A DNA stretch of 32,074 bases from Clostridiales bacterium (GCA_015056155.1 SVGU01000027.1:1-32074); one strand, 5' to 3'. Shown: positions 16,501-22,764, counted from the stretch's first letter. The notes: generated by a model not told the origin, from the letters alone. Made by a program: numbers and translations.

Positions 16501-17127
16501 GGGCATATATCCGAGGCTGGTCAGCCTGCTACCCTCCGCAAAGGTAACGGTCTCCAGAGCGGAACAAGAAGCAAAAGCGCCGTCCCCGATGGACTCCACG
16601 CTGGCGGGAAGGATGATCTGCTTCAGGGAGGAAGCAGTGTAGAACGCATAATCGCCGATGCTGGTCAGCCGACTGTTCGGGGCAAAGGTGACGCCGGACA
16701 CCGTGCTGCTTTCAAAAGCCTCATAGCCAATGGACTCCACACTGGCAGGGATGGCGATCTCCGTCAGGGATTGGAAGTTGTAGAACGCATACTTGCCGAT
16801 GTGGGTCACGCCCTCGCCGATGGTCACGTCGGTGATGGTTTGATGCGAATCCCACCAGGGCAGATCTTCGTAGTACGAATCCACCATCGCGCCCGTGCCG
16901 GAGATGACCAGGCGGTTATCCGCCAAAGTCCAGATGACGCTCTGCTCGCCGCCCTCGTTGGTGGACGCGCCGCAGTAGCCGCCGGTCAGGCCGCAGGCAG
17001 TGCATGCGCCGTCCGTGAAGACATGGGCGCAGTCGCCCTCCGCCCCCGCCGCGCCCGCGCAGCACAAAAGGCCGCACAGCACCAGCACCGCGCAGAGCAG
17101 CTTGGTCAGGGTATTCATTCTTGTCAT
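10576..17127 (-). CDS. Giant secreted BspA-like leucine-rich repeat / GLUG surface protein
   Basis: A 2183-residue extracellular protein. ATG 17127 has AAGGAGG 7 nt upstream (17135-17141). Residues 1-29 are a signal peptide (MTRMNTLTKLLCAVLVLCG..., then AGAAGA). It is built from large repeated blocks beginning near residues 44, 449, 805 and 1315. Each block has a CxxC element, mostly followed by GGYCGA-x2-NEGGEQSV, then GTGAM-x-D and a run of BspA/TpLRR units (IPASVTSIGDYAFA, LPSTLTTIGNSTFEQC). Around residues 1190-1290 is a parallel-beta-like stretch (NNGNINGGIFTGKVTNNG). Around 1829-1955 are GLUG repeats (AGGLVGEN-x-GTVENSYSTG). CxxC motifs and a final LRR cap end the protein. No LPXTG, SLH or lipobox is visible, so attachment is unexplained. 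BspA-like proteins are usually linked to adhesion, which is an inference here. Confidence 0.92.
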   Translation of the reverse strand: MTRMNTLTKLLCAVLVLCGLLCCAGAAGAEGDCAHVFTDGACTACGLTGGYCGASTNEGGEQSVIWTLADNRLVISGTGAMVDSYYEDLPWWDSHQTITDVTIGEGVTHIGKYAFYNFQSLTEIAIPASVESIGYEAFESSTVSGVTFAPNSRLTSIGDYAFYTASSLKQIILPASVESIGDGAFASCSALETVTFAEGSRLTSLGYMPFDSCPSLTAISIPESVTAYKTIDGVLYSGDGTTLLLYPRGKTDAAFTTPEGVTTIAKEACAKAQFSSLTISEGVTTLGDIAFAGCYGLRSVSLPSTLTTIGNSTFEQCDLLTEIAIPASVTSIGDYAFACCYCLTNLTIPASVTSIGDGAFESCHNLTTVNAPCNWDGSLYTFADTVTVNVPDHRWKDGVCGGCGAICPHTFADGACTACGAACEHPGYEDGFCTQCGAICAHAFEDGVCTTCGLTGGYCGASTNEGGEQSVTWTLADNHLVISGTGAMADYSNYVDMPWCDSQQTITDLTIGEGVTRIGKHVFYSFRSLTEITIPASVESIGNDAFGNSTVSSVTFAPNSRLTTIDNYAFSYVVYLKQITLPASVETIGDGVFESCAGLETVTFEEGSRLSSLGYRPFSDCGSLIAISIPESVTAYKTIDGVLYSGDGTTLLLYPAGKTDGTFTTPAGVTTIADGAFAWSAVSSVTLSEGVTTIGNGAFSGCSSMQSVSLPSTLTSIGDFVFVFCGGLTEVTIPANVTSIGNSAFDNCYSLTEVTIPASVTSIGKYAFAECSALTTVNAPCSWDGSLYTFEDTVTVVVADHAFADGACTACGVTGGYCGAAANEGGEQSVVWTYRDGTLTITGDGAMADYNSHFDRPWNSYASSVTTLHIGEGVTRIGSWALHDFPSVSELAIPASVTSIGESALDHIGATSITFAADSRLTTIDSYAFYNMSSLKQITLPASVETLGNEVFGSCKALESVTFAEGSRLSSIGDDPFNACYSMTAISIPESVTAYRTVDGVLYSGDGTTLLYYPQGKTDESFTTPAGVTTIAEKAFVFAQVSSVTLSEGVTTVEAGAFDTCALASVSLPDTLTTIGKYAFASCPLTEVTIPASVKSIGEDAFFYCDALTTAVVPCAWMETPLYTFGEGVALDYVPHAYDGGRVCTLCGYEAKASIDNVYYDTLPDALAAVGTSGIVRMLADCDEDITIPQGFELFSAGEYTCSGTVVNNGNINGGIFTGKVTNNGRVYGGTFNGEVSNQFELCGGTFNGTVTNNGAIINMDEMALGADFVLINNGTLTCESHIDPTVANCQHGETCRLCGEYGEPDPANHTYQSNTCCGVCGAEGDNVKWTLVDGTLTITGTGDMASYANETSRPWYSRAKSITTLHIDEGVTSICKDAFHGFKKLTSVTIPASVKTMGGYAFYLCDVLESVTFAEGSQLTSIDVYAFGHCPKLTQITLPASATSIDGPRVMSESMTDVFVAEGNTTYRDIDGVLCSADGTTLLWYPRGRTAESFTTPAGVTTIGRMAFYNNDNIKSVTLSEGVTTIGEQAFLFCDALAEITIPASVTSIGSDAFYGCDALTTVNAPCNWDGSLYTFADTVTVNVPEHTGGTANCQSGAICDACGEAYGEPDYDVHANTEVVWEWNPDDDYVYAYATLTCSDCDEELEVTSGEGEFLGETEGTDCKNPGSMSYSATLFFEDGTDVTGTHTVTIPSENHVGPMNNGFCAACGSAEKPEVDPGEYEDETWDDVYLISNAGQLYWFAAEVKGGNNGIGARLTANITVPASVSKGGSIPDWEPIGQGWTPYCGDFNGGGHTISGLYCVSSRAGLFGYTDYFYNIRNIGVVNGTFIGSDYAGALVGYASSNISGCWASGNTIEGNYAGSLVGQNIGTITGSRATGNTVKGELVGGLVGYNNNGTISRSYGAGNTVTGDSAGGLVGENYGTVENSYSTGNSAGYLVGYNGGPITNCFTDGSALFRDSYGDVTNSYYVAASATDDGGRTAAQFASGEIAWLLQSTIEPEEVWDEETGEWVMADAPLIWGQSIGSASYPALGGQRVYQVLSCDGEGTAYSNTDEQQKHSVINDVCANCGLFCPHDTGNGGICSICGATVERSMVILPASLTAVEAEAFTDTAVEAVVIPSGCTSIAEGAFSGCGSLKVIIFTSADCTIGDGAIPAGTAIIAPVNGTVENWAESNGLTFLAR

Positions 17128-17300
17128 CGCAATTCCTCCTTCAAAAAGCAAAAGGCATGCCCTGTCTGCGGAAATCCCGGACAGAACACACCTCCTCCCT
17201 ATTCTCTTTGCCGGTTATATTCCGGCGCAACTCCATTGGTATGGTTGTTTCACGGTTCTTATACAGCCCAGAAACTAATACATCCTTTTGTGTAAGGTAT

Positions 17301-17329
17301 ATTATACCACGAGAATTTCCCGAAAGCAA
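17301..17329 (-). promoter_or_regulatory. Promoter of the giant BspA-like gene
   Basis: On the minus strand TTGCTT (17324-17329), a 17-bp spacer and TATAAT (17301-17306). This leaves a leader of about 170 nt with no recognised element. Confidence 0.65.
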
Positions 17330-17392
17330 TCCTTTTCAGAAATGTGCATGCTGCATGATCATGTCGCTGGACTGCAGCGTCGCACCCGCGTG

Positions 17393-17514
17393 CTCCCTCA
17401 GTCAGCCGCAAGTGGCTGCCAGCTCCCTCCGGGAGGGAGCTGTCGCCCGCAGGCGACTGAGGGAGAATGCGCAAGCTGCTGTTGTGACCTGCCGCACAGA
17501 ATCAGACGGCATCC
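17393..17514. repeat. MITE-like palindromic repeat with conserved tail
   Basis: CTCCCTCAGTC (17393-17403) pairs with GACTGAGGGAG (17455-17465). Inside are an AGCCGC/GTGGCT hairpin, a central AGCTCCCTCC/GGGAGGGAGCT palindrome and a GTCGCC/GGCGAC hairpin, giving a cruciform-like fold. The right flank to 17514 matches the 10.4 kb copy almost exactly and runs straight into the spoIVB tail copy B. Similar CTCCCTCAGTC repeats are common in gut Firmicutes (recollection, not checked). Confidence 0.8.
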
Positions 17515-17599
17515 GCCTCCTGCAACATCCAATCAATATACAATCCATACCCTTGCTGAGGATCCCCCACAAACACATGGGTGTGTCGGTGATACCGAA
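17504..17599 (-). pseudogene. Fragment of the spoIVB 3' end (copy B)
   Basis: The minus strand encodes FRYHRHTHVFVGDPQQGYGL, then YIDWMLQEADAV and a stop. It is aligned in frame with the C-terminus of intact SpoIVB. Divergence is mostly synonymous or conservative, so it is probably an old copy or came from another strain's spoIVB. It directly abuts the MITE-like repeat on one side and the promoter of the 17.7 kb gene on the other. Confidence 0.85.
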
Positions 17600-17604
17600 A
17601 TATC

Positions 17605-17633
17605 TTGACATACGTCAGGTACTGAACTATACT
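17605..17633 (+). promoter_or_regulatory. Promoter of the AT-rich secreted protein gene
   Basis: TTGACA (17605-17610), exactly 17 bp, then TATACT (17628-17633). It lies immediately beyond the spoIVB tail copy. Confidence 0.85.
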
Positions 17634-17690
17634 TTTAACAGAGTATTCTCTTTTTACATTAACATGAGCTATCGCGCTGGAGGTTCTCTT

Positions 17691-18629
17691 ATGTCGTTCA
17701 CTAAATACAAATTATCTCGATTAGCGACTCTCTTTGGTATTATCTTTTTTTCGTTTGTCACTTTTTTTCTTTCAGCAAAAGCAGATTCTAATGATGTCTC
17801 ATGTTCTTTCACCACTCCCGCAACTGCTGAAGTTGGAGAAACTGTAACCATTTCTTACGCGCTTACAGGGGGAAGCGGCAACTATACCAATGTTTATGCT
17901 GAAGTTTTTGGCCGGACATGGGTTCTTAATTCTGGAAGCCCCATCGGAAAACAGGAACATATACCACTTGATTCTTCAGCGGGAACCATAGAGTTAATTG
18001 CTCCTGCCGGAGATGATTTAGGCATATTCATAGTTGGCCAAGACACAATAACCGGAGAAAACTTTTGGTTTATCGCCGATTTTCCACTTTCTCCAAACTC
18101 AAACTACTCACTTATCTTATCTCCAGAGAAATCTGAGTATTTCAAAGGTGAATCCATCACTGTTGAATATAATCTTTCTGGTTTTTCTGAAGTCCCCGAG
18201 AATGCTTATCTATGGTGGGCTATTGGTCATGACCATACTTCACCCGAACTTGAACTGGCCAAGGAACCTGTTCTTAGTTTGTCAGGTACTGCATCCTTCA
18301 GTGCACAATATGGTGATTGTGTGGTCTGTTATTTGTCTGGTACAGATAGTAACGGTATTCCCTTCTATGCAAAGTCTGACTATATTATTCTAAAAGATAT
18401 CGAAGAAATCCCTGTTTCAACTCTACCCGCATCGCTAACAAGAATCGACTCAGAAGCATTTACCAACACCTCCATTCTTGCAATTTACATTCCCGATAGC
18501 ATTCAATTTATTGCTGATGACGCATTTTCAAACAGTAGCATACTCGTGATTTATGGCAATACGGACTACGTAAAAGAGTATGCTAATGCCCATAATATTT
18601 TGTTTATCGAAAAAGAGTACCCTCAATGA
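17691..18629 (+). CDS. Secreted protein with Ig-like domains and a BspA-type C-terminal cap
   Basis: A 312-residue secreted protein of unknown function. ATG 17691 has GGAGG 7 nt upstream (17679-17683), so the longer open frame through the repeats is not used. Residues 1-27 are a signal peptide (SRLATLFGIIFFSFVTFFLS, AKA). Two beta-rich, probably Ig-like units follow, with similar openings (PATAEVGETVTISYALTGGS and SEYFKGESITVEYNLSG). The last 65 residues are a BspA/LRR-5 unit (LPASLTRIDSEAFTNTSILA...) ending in VKEYANAHNILFIEKEYPQ. The giant neighbour ends with the same kind of unit. The gene is strikingly AT-rich with A/T-ending codons, unlike everything around it, and lies between two copies of the spoIVB 3' end. 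It was probably acquired horizontally. Confidence 0.87.
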   Translation: MSFTKYKLSRLATLFGIIFFSFVTFFLSAKADSNDVSCSFTTPATAEVGETVTISYALTGGSGNYTNVYAEVFGRTWVLNSGSPIGKQEHIPLDSSAGTIELIAPAGDDLGIFIVGQDTITGENFWFIADFPLSPNSNYSLILSPEKSEYFKGESITVEYNLSGFSEVPENAYLWWAIGHDHTSPELELAKEPVLSLSGTASFSAQYGDCVVCYLSGTDSNGIPFYAKSDYIILKDIEEIPVSTLPASLTRIDSEAFTNTSILAIYIPDSIQFIADDAFSNSSILVIYGNTDYVKEYANAHNILFIEKEYPQ

Positions 18630-18634
18630 TTTTG

Positions 18635-18666
18635 AAAAAGCTACGGCGCATGCGCGTCGTAGCTTT
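18635..18666. terminator. Bidirectional terminator between convergent genes
   Basis: AAAGCTACG (18637-18645) pairs with CGTAGCTTT (18658-18666), with a GCGCATGCGC palindrome inside. On the minus strand it is followed by TTTTT, so it serves spoIVB well. On the + strand the T-run is weaker. Confidence 0.82.
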
Positions 18667-18688
18667 CACATATTTATGTGCCATTATT

Positions 18689-19945
18689 TTACGATCTCTT
18701 CTCTACCTCCTGCAGCATCCAATCCACATACAGCCCATACCCCTGCGTGGGGTCACTCACAAACACATGCGTCACCGCCCCGACGATCCGCCCGTCCTGA
18801 ATGATCGGGCTCCCAGACATCCCCTGCACGATGCCGCCGGTCTTGTCCAGCAGGCGCTCGTCCGTCACGCGGAGCACCATGCTCTTGGGTGCCGGTGCGT
18901 TCTGCGGGTTCACCCGGGTGATCTCCACCGCGTATTCCTGTATGCCGCCTCCGTCCACCGAGGACAGGATCGTCGCGGCGCCGGTGTGGACCGTCGTGCG
19001 CAGGCCGATGGGCAGTCCGTCCGGGTAGAGGGGATTGGCCGCGGGCGCCTCCAGCGTGCCGTAGATGCCCAGGATGGAGTTGCGCCGGATGTCGCCCAGC
19101 ACCTCCGCCTCCCGGAGAAAGCTACCCTTCAGCTCGCCCGGCGCGCCCTTGCGCCCCTTCTGCACCGCCACGATGCTCGCCCGGAGCACCTGCCCCTTGC
19201 TGACCGTCAGCACCGCGCCCGTGTCGCCGTCGGTGATCGCGTGTCCCAGGGCGGCGTACCGGCCGGTGTCCGGGTCGTAGAAGGACAGCGTGCCCACGCC
19301 GGCGGTGCTGTCCCGCACCCATGCGCCCAGCCGCACCGCCCCTGTCGCGTCGTCCCGGTGGGGCGTAAGCATCGCCGACTGCGCCTGCCCCTCCCGCAGA
19401 TAACCGATCTGTACCGGCTGCGCCCCTGCGGCGGAAACCAGCTCCGTCAGCTGCTCCGCGGTGGCGACGGGCTGCCCGGCAACGCTGGTGATCACGTCGC
19501 CCGCGCGGAGCCCGGAGGCCTTCGCCGGACATATGCCGTCCGCCACATCGCTCACGCCCACCACCAGCACGCCGTCGGTGCGCATCGCCACGCCAAGGGC
19601 CTGCCCGCCGGGGATCAGCCGCTTTTCCGGGTTCACCTCCACCTCCACGCGGCGAACGGGGATGCCGAACAGCGACAGGAGCAGCTCCGTCCCGCCGGTC
19701 TCCCGGGCGACGACATCCACCGCGCCGGTGGACGCGAGGCGCTCGTCCTGCGACGCCGTGACGCTCAGCGCCTCCCCGCTGGCGGTCAGCCCGCCCAGCA
19801 TCAGCGTGCTGGACTGTCCCTGCGTGAGACTGATGCGCCCGGGAATGCTGCGCAGCGCCTGCTGCGTGGGCGAAAACCACGTCAGCGCCAGAAACGCGGA
19901 CAGCACCACGCCCGCAGCCCGCTTCAATGTTGACGGCCTTTTCAT
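18689..19945 (-). CDS. spoIVB: SpoIVB sporulation serine protease (S55 family)
   Basis: A 418-residue protease. In sporulating Firmicutes it is made in the forespore, secreted into the intermembrane space and cleaves SpoIVFA to release SpoIVFB and activate sigma-K. Residues 1-32 hold an N-terminal membrane segment. A PDZ domain lies near 110-205 (GVAMRTDGVLVVGVSDV, GLRAGDVITSVAGQPV). The S55 domain has GHAITD with His235 and GMSGSPII with serines 377 and 379; B. subtilis uses His236 and Ser378 (from memory). Length is normal. GGAGG lies 8 nt before the ATG. It is the last gene of a minus-strand run with the two genes at 20.0-22.3 kb. In many Clostridia spoIVB sits between recN and spo0A; neither is here. 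Its final codons are the sequence repeated through 9.0-17.6 kb. Confidence 0.95.
   Translation of the reverse strand: MKRPSTLKRAAGVVLSAFLALTWFSPTQQALRSIPGRISLTQGQSSTLMLGGLTASGEALSVTASQDERLASTGAVDVVARETGGTELLLSLFGIPVRRVEVEVNPEKRLIPGGQALGVAMRTDGVLVVGVSDVADGICPAKASGLRAGDVITSVAGQPVATAEQLTELVSAAGAQPVQIGYLREGQAQSAMLTPHRDDATGAVRLGAWVRDSTAGVGTLSFYDPDTGRYAALGHAITDGDTGAVLTVSKGQVLRASIVAVQKGRKGAPGELKGSFLREAEVLGDIRRNSILGIYGTLEAPAANPLYPDGLPIGLRTTVHTGAATILSSVDGGGIQEYAVEITRVNPQNAPAPKSMVLRVTDERLLDKTGGIVQGMSGSPIIQDGRIVGAVTHVFVSDPTQGYGLYVDWMLQEVEKRS
18709..18771 (-). repeat. Intact spoIVB 3' end, parent-like copy (A) of the dispersed repeat
   Basis: These are the last codons of spoIVB (THVFVSDPTQGYGLYVDWML). 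The stretch matches copies B, C and D. On the minus strand the similarity starts at the THVFV codons; the preceding sequence here (AV-THV) differs from the copies, which share YHRHTHV instead. Confidence 0.85.
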
Positions 19946-20017
19946 GCAAAAAACCTCCCATCCTCACCGGCAGTTTGACCGGCGCGGAGGGGAGGTATGC
20001 TGGAAATTCTTCAAGGG

Positions 20018-21361
20018 TCACGGCGCTGCATATTCCGCGTCGAAGCCGACGGCGCACAGGGTCAGCACCTTTCCGCCGGCGTCGCGCACCTCAAAGCGCC
20101 AGGAGGTGCCCTTCGGTGCGGCGAGCCACAGCGTGTCCTGCCGCTGATTGCCCATCAGCACCCGGTACACGCCGGCGGACTCCTGTTCCAGCGTGAACCA
20201 CGACGGGTCGGACAGCTCCCAGCCGTCGCGCATCAGGTGCAGCGTCACCTGCGACGCGTCGATCATCGCCGGGATCACGGCATGCACGTCGCGGATCGTC
20301 CATTCCGCCCAGGGGTTGCTGACATATTCCGCCGAAAGCGCCGCGCCGGACACGGCATGGTTGATCGTCCACGCGGGATCGGTGAGGAAGGAGCCGCCAT
20401 AGCCGTATCTGGTCTTGTTGCGCCAGGCCCACGGCGGATTGGCCCGGTCCTCGCCCCAGTTGTCGCCGTCGAAGGCGCCGTAGGAGCCGAACACGCCGCT
20501 GCCGTCATAGGGACCGTTGTGGTACTCCCACAGCTCCGTCAGCGGACGCAGCGCATAGGCGCAGGGGTTGCGATCAAACGCACCGTTCCAGAACAGCGGC
20601 TTCTTTGCCTCGCCGCCGTAAACATAGCGCACGCCGCTCTCTCCCACGGACCAGTAGGTGCTGTGCTCCGCCGCGGATTCCACGCTGTGGCCGCAGTTCT
20701 TCAGCGTGCCGTTGGGGGTGATGTAGACGTGGGGACGGCCGCCCGTCAGGAGCAGCTGTCCGCCGTGGCGGGAGCCCTCCAGCATGTTCACGCTCTCCGG
20801 CGCGCTGGCGGTGTAGAAGAACACATTGCCGTGCCCCTGGGTGTACATGTATTCCGGGGCGGCGAAGGCTCCGTCCTGCTTCGGGATGGCGAGCATCACG
20901 CCCTCCATGTCGTTCTCATGCCGGTCGAGCCAGATCTCTGCATCGTCCCGGGGATGATAGAAGTAGTAGCCGGCAAAGTAGTGGGTGTCCGTCTCCTGCA
21001 CGGAGTAGTACACCACCGCGCGCAGATCGCCGGAAACGAGGTTTTCCCAGTTGTTCAGGCAGGACCAGTCGCCGTCGTAATCGACCGCGGTGATGAAGTC
21101 GCCGCGCCCGCCCGCGCCCAGCAGTACATTGACCGCCTGATCGATCACGGGGGCGTAATGGATGGCGATCTCCTCATGGGTGAGGGCGCCGTCCGCCATG
21201 GCATCTTCCCAGGAAAGCTGCACCTCGTCGAATTTGTCCATATCGTTGGGGCTGTCCAGCAGATCCCGCCCGTACAGGAAGCGGAACGCCAGCGTGAGCA
21301 CGACGCCCGCCAGCAGCAGGACGCCGATCCCCTTCAGGATGCACCCGATGATCCGTTTCAT
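20018..21361 (-). CDS. Membrane-anchored or secreted protein, possibly Vps62/NLP-like
   Basis: A 447-residue protein. An N-terminal hydrophobic helix (residues 5-26) marks it as exported or signal-anchored. The middle contains HYAPVIDQAVN, AVDYDGDWSCLNNWENL, AVVYYSVQETDTHYFAGYYF and RHENDMEGVMLAI. This order recalls Vps62-type and NPP1/NLP proteins, where an H-x-N/H-D-W/M-EG segment follows a Y-x3-Y-Y-F/Y strand. It is a resemblance by eye only. The C-terminal 200 residues are rich in Trp and Tyr and unrecognised. It overlaps the preceding glycosidase gene by 4 nt (ATGA) and lies 72 bp before spoIVB. Co-transcription and a sporulation-stage role are plausible but not shown. Confidence 0.75.
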   Translation of the reverse strand: MKRIIGCILKGIGVLLLAGVVLTLAFRFLYGRDLLDSPNDMDKFDEVQLSWEDAMADGALTHEEIAIHYAPVIDQAVNVLLGAGGRGDFITAVDYDGDWSCLNNWENLVSGDLRAVVYYSVQETDTHYFAGYYFYHPRDDAEIWLDRHENDMEGVMLAIPKQDGAFAAPEYMYTQGHGNVFFYTASAPESVNMLEGSRHGGQLLLTGGRPHVYITPNGTLKNCGHSVESAAEHSTYWSVGESGVRYVYGGEAKKPLFWNGAFDRNPCAYALRPLTELWEYHNGPYDGSGVFGSYGAFDGDNWGEDRANPPWAWRNKTRYGYGGSFLTDPAWTINHAVSGAALSAEYVSNPWAEWTIRDVHAVIPAMIDASQVTLHLMRDGWELSDPSWFTLEQESAGVYRVLMGNQRQDTLWLAAPKGTSWRFEVRDAGGKVLTLCAVGFDAEYAAP

Positions 21362-22251
21362 TCGCCGGCCGCCTCCGTTTCAGGCAACTCCGCGAAGGTC
21401 ATGATGTCCACATTCTTCTGCCCGTTCTTCCAGACCGTGCGGAGCTTTCCCTTTCCGTCCCGGTACATCAGCGCGCTGGAGGGGCCGCCGTCCAGATTGT
21501 ACGCCCATTCGGGGTCGAACTCCTCCTGCAGGAACTCCACCACCCGTGCCATGGTCAGACCGGTGTTCTTGCTCGTGACGGTCAGGATGAGGTAGTTGTT
21601 GGCGTCCATCTTTGCGATCACGGTGCGCATCGCCTTCGAGTTGGTGAACTTCCATTCCGGGTCCAGGATGGAGGTATGGTCGCTGATGATCGGGCATTCC
21701 ACATAGAACGACCAGGTCTGGGTCGGGTTCTGCGCCAGCACCTCCTGCGGATCGTCGCCCACATGCAGGCGCAGTCCGTCCGTATTCAGCGTCAGACCAT
21801 AATACGGCACGCCCTCCAGGCAGCGGAAGACCTCGCCGTCCGTCACCGTCACCGACCCCAGGGGCGTGAAATAATAATCGCTGTTCGTGCCCGGATAGTT
21901 GTCCGGGATCCACTTGTACGTCCTCGTCACATAGCCGCTGGCGTTGATGATCAGGGACGCATCCGGCTCCTGCTGCGCAAGGGTTGCGGCGTTCTTGATG
22001 TTCTCGCGCCAGTCGGAGGCAGCCTTGCCGATCTGCCGTCCCGGGTCGGCCATCCATACCTTGGTCACATAGACCGTCGCCTTGTCCACCTTGCACTTCT
22101 CGATCTGCCACACAAGGCTCTCCGATTCGTGCTCCGCTACCATCTCTCCCATATATTCATAGGGGTACACCGGCGCCGCCACGGACGCCTCCCGCGCCAT
22201 CGCGGCAACCGGCAGCAGACACAGCAACATCAGGATCAGCAGCTTTTTCAT
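21358..22251 (-). CDS. NAGPA-type phosphodiester glycosidase domain protein
   Basis: A 297-residue secreted protein. ATG 22251 is preferred because AAAGGAAG ends about 8 nt upstream; the alternative ATG at 22257 would be too close. Residues 1-19 are a signal peptide (MKKLLILMLLCLLPVAAMA). The body fits the NAGPA domain (phosphodiester glycosidase, PF09992): LIINASGYVTRTY, then SDYYFTPLGSVTVTDGEV, and the hallmark WAYNLDGGPSSALMYRDGK near residue 255 (NLDGGGSS in typical members). Such domains act on sugar phosphodiesters in eukaryotic enzymes. In Firmicutes they occur in wall or exopolysaccharide contexts, with few tested substrates. Translation is coupled to the next gene by an ATGA overlap. 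Confidence 0.85.
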   Translation of the reverse strand: MKKLLILMLLCLLPVAAMAREASVAAPVYPYEYMGEMVAEHESESLVWQIEKCKVDKATVYVTKVWMADPGRQIGKAASDWRENIKNAATLAQQEPDASLIINASGYVTRTYKWIPDNYPGTNSDYYFTPLGSVTVTDGEVFRCLEGVPYYGLTLNTDGLRLHVGDDPQEVLAQNPTQTWSFYVECPIISDHTSILDPEWKFTNSKAMRTVIAKMDANNYLILTVTSKNTGLTMARVVEFLQEEFDPEWAYNLDGGPSSALMYRDGKGKLRTVWKNGQKNVDIMTFAELPETEAAGE

Positions 22252-22427
22252 CGCCATTCTTCCTTTCGCATCACGCAGATTTTCCTGCCTCCATGATAGC
22301 ATATCTGTCCCCGGATGAGAAGCGGAAAATTCATCTTCGCTTCATCATCATTTCATTCTGGCGACACGGAGGCGCGGTATGCTGATCCTGCAGCCGGGAA
22401 GAACGCCGGATGCAGAAAGGAGGCCCC

Positions 22428-22604
22428 ATGAAGATCCGCAAGCTGGCCGACGCTGCGATCGTCGCCGCGATGCTCATGACCAGCATCCCCGGTCTTGCCG
22501 GCGACCTGACCCCCGCCGATCTCCTCGCGCCCGTCCCGCCCGCCGTCGTCTCTGTCCAGACCTCCGATCCGCCCGAAGATCCAGCTCCCCGCGAGCTTTC
22601 CTGA
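22428..22604 (+). CDS. Small secreted peptide, function unknown
   Basis: A 58-codon frame starting at ATG 22428, with AGAAAGGAGG just upstream; this RBS is the main evidence. The product has a short basic start, a hydrophobic stretch (AAIVAAMLMTSIPGLAG) like a signal peptide, and a Pro/Asp-rich remainder (APVPPAVVSVQTSDPPEDPA). Nothing is recognised. It is transcribed divergently from the glycosidase gene. It could be spurious despite the good RBS, since promoter elements are weak. Confidence 0.5.
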   Translation: MKIRKLADAAIVAAMLMTSIPGLAGDLTPADLLAPVPPAVVSVQTSDPPEDPAPRELS

Positions 22605-22722
22605 TAGATGGTCCACCCTTATCTTATCTTATGGCAGGCTGTCTGGTGGCTGACCGCAAGGGAAGAATCAGGAATTATGAATTGAGTGTGGACTACGGTT
22701 TTCTTCCCCGCCGCCCACAAAT

Positions 22723-22764
22723 AAGCGGACACTCCATGGCTGAGCCACAGGGTGTCCGCTTTTG
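22723..22764. terminator. Intrinsic terminator between convergent transcripts
   Basis: AAGCGGACAC (22723-22732) pairs with GTGTCCGCTT (22752-22761). A short T-run follows on the + strand (CTTTTG) and TTATTT on the minus strand. It can serve the ABC operon ending at 22792 and the small + strand gene. Confidence 0.8.

Noticed and set aside
18626-21595. Long + strand frames opposite spoIVB and its neighbour
   Set aside because: They are shadows of spoIVB and the 447-residue protein; no RBS and no family features.
22321-22383. TTCAT-like direct repeats as a response-regulator operator or promoter
   Set aside because: Spacing is irregular and -35/-10 matches are weak, so no site can be supported.
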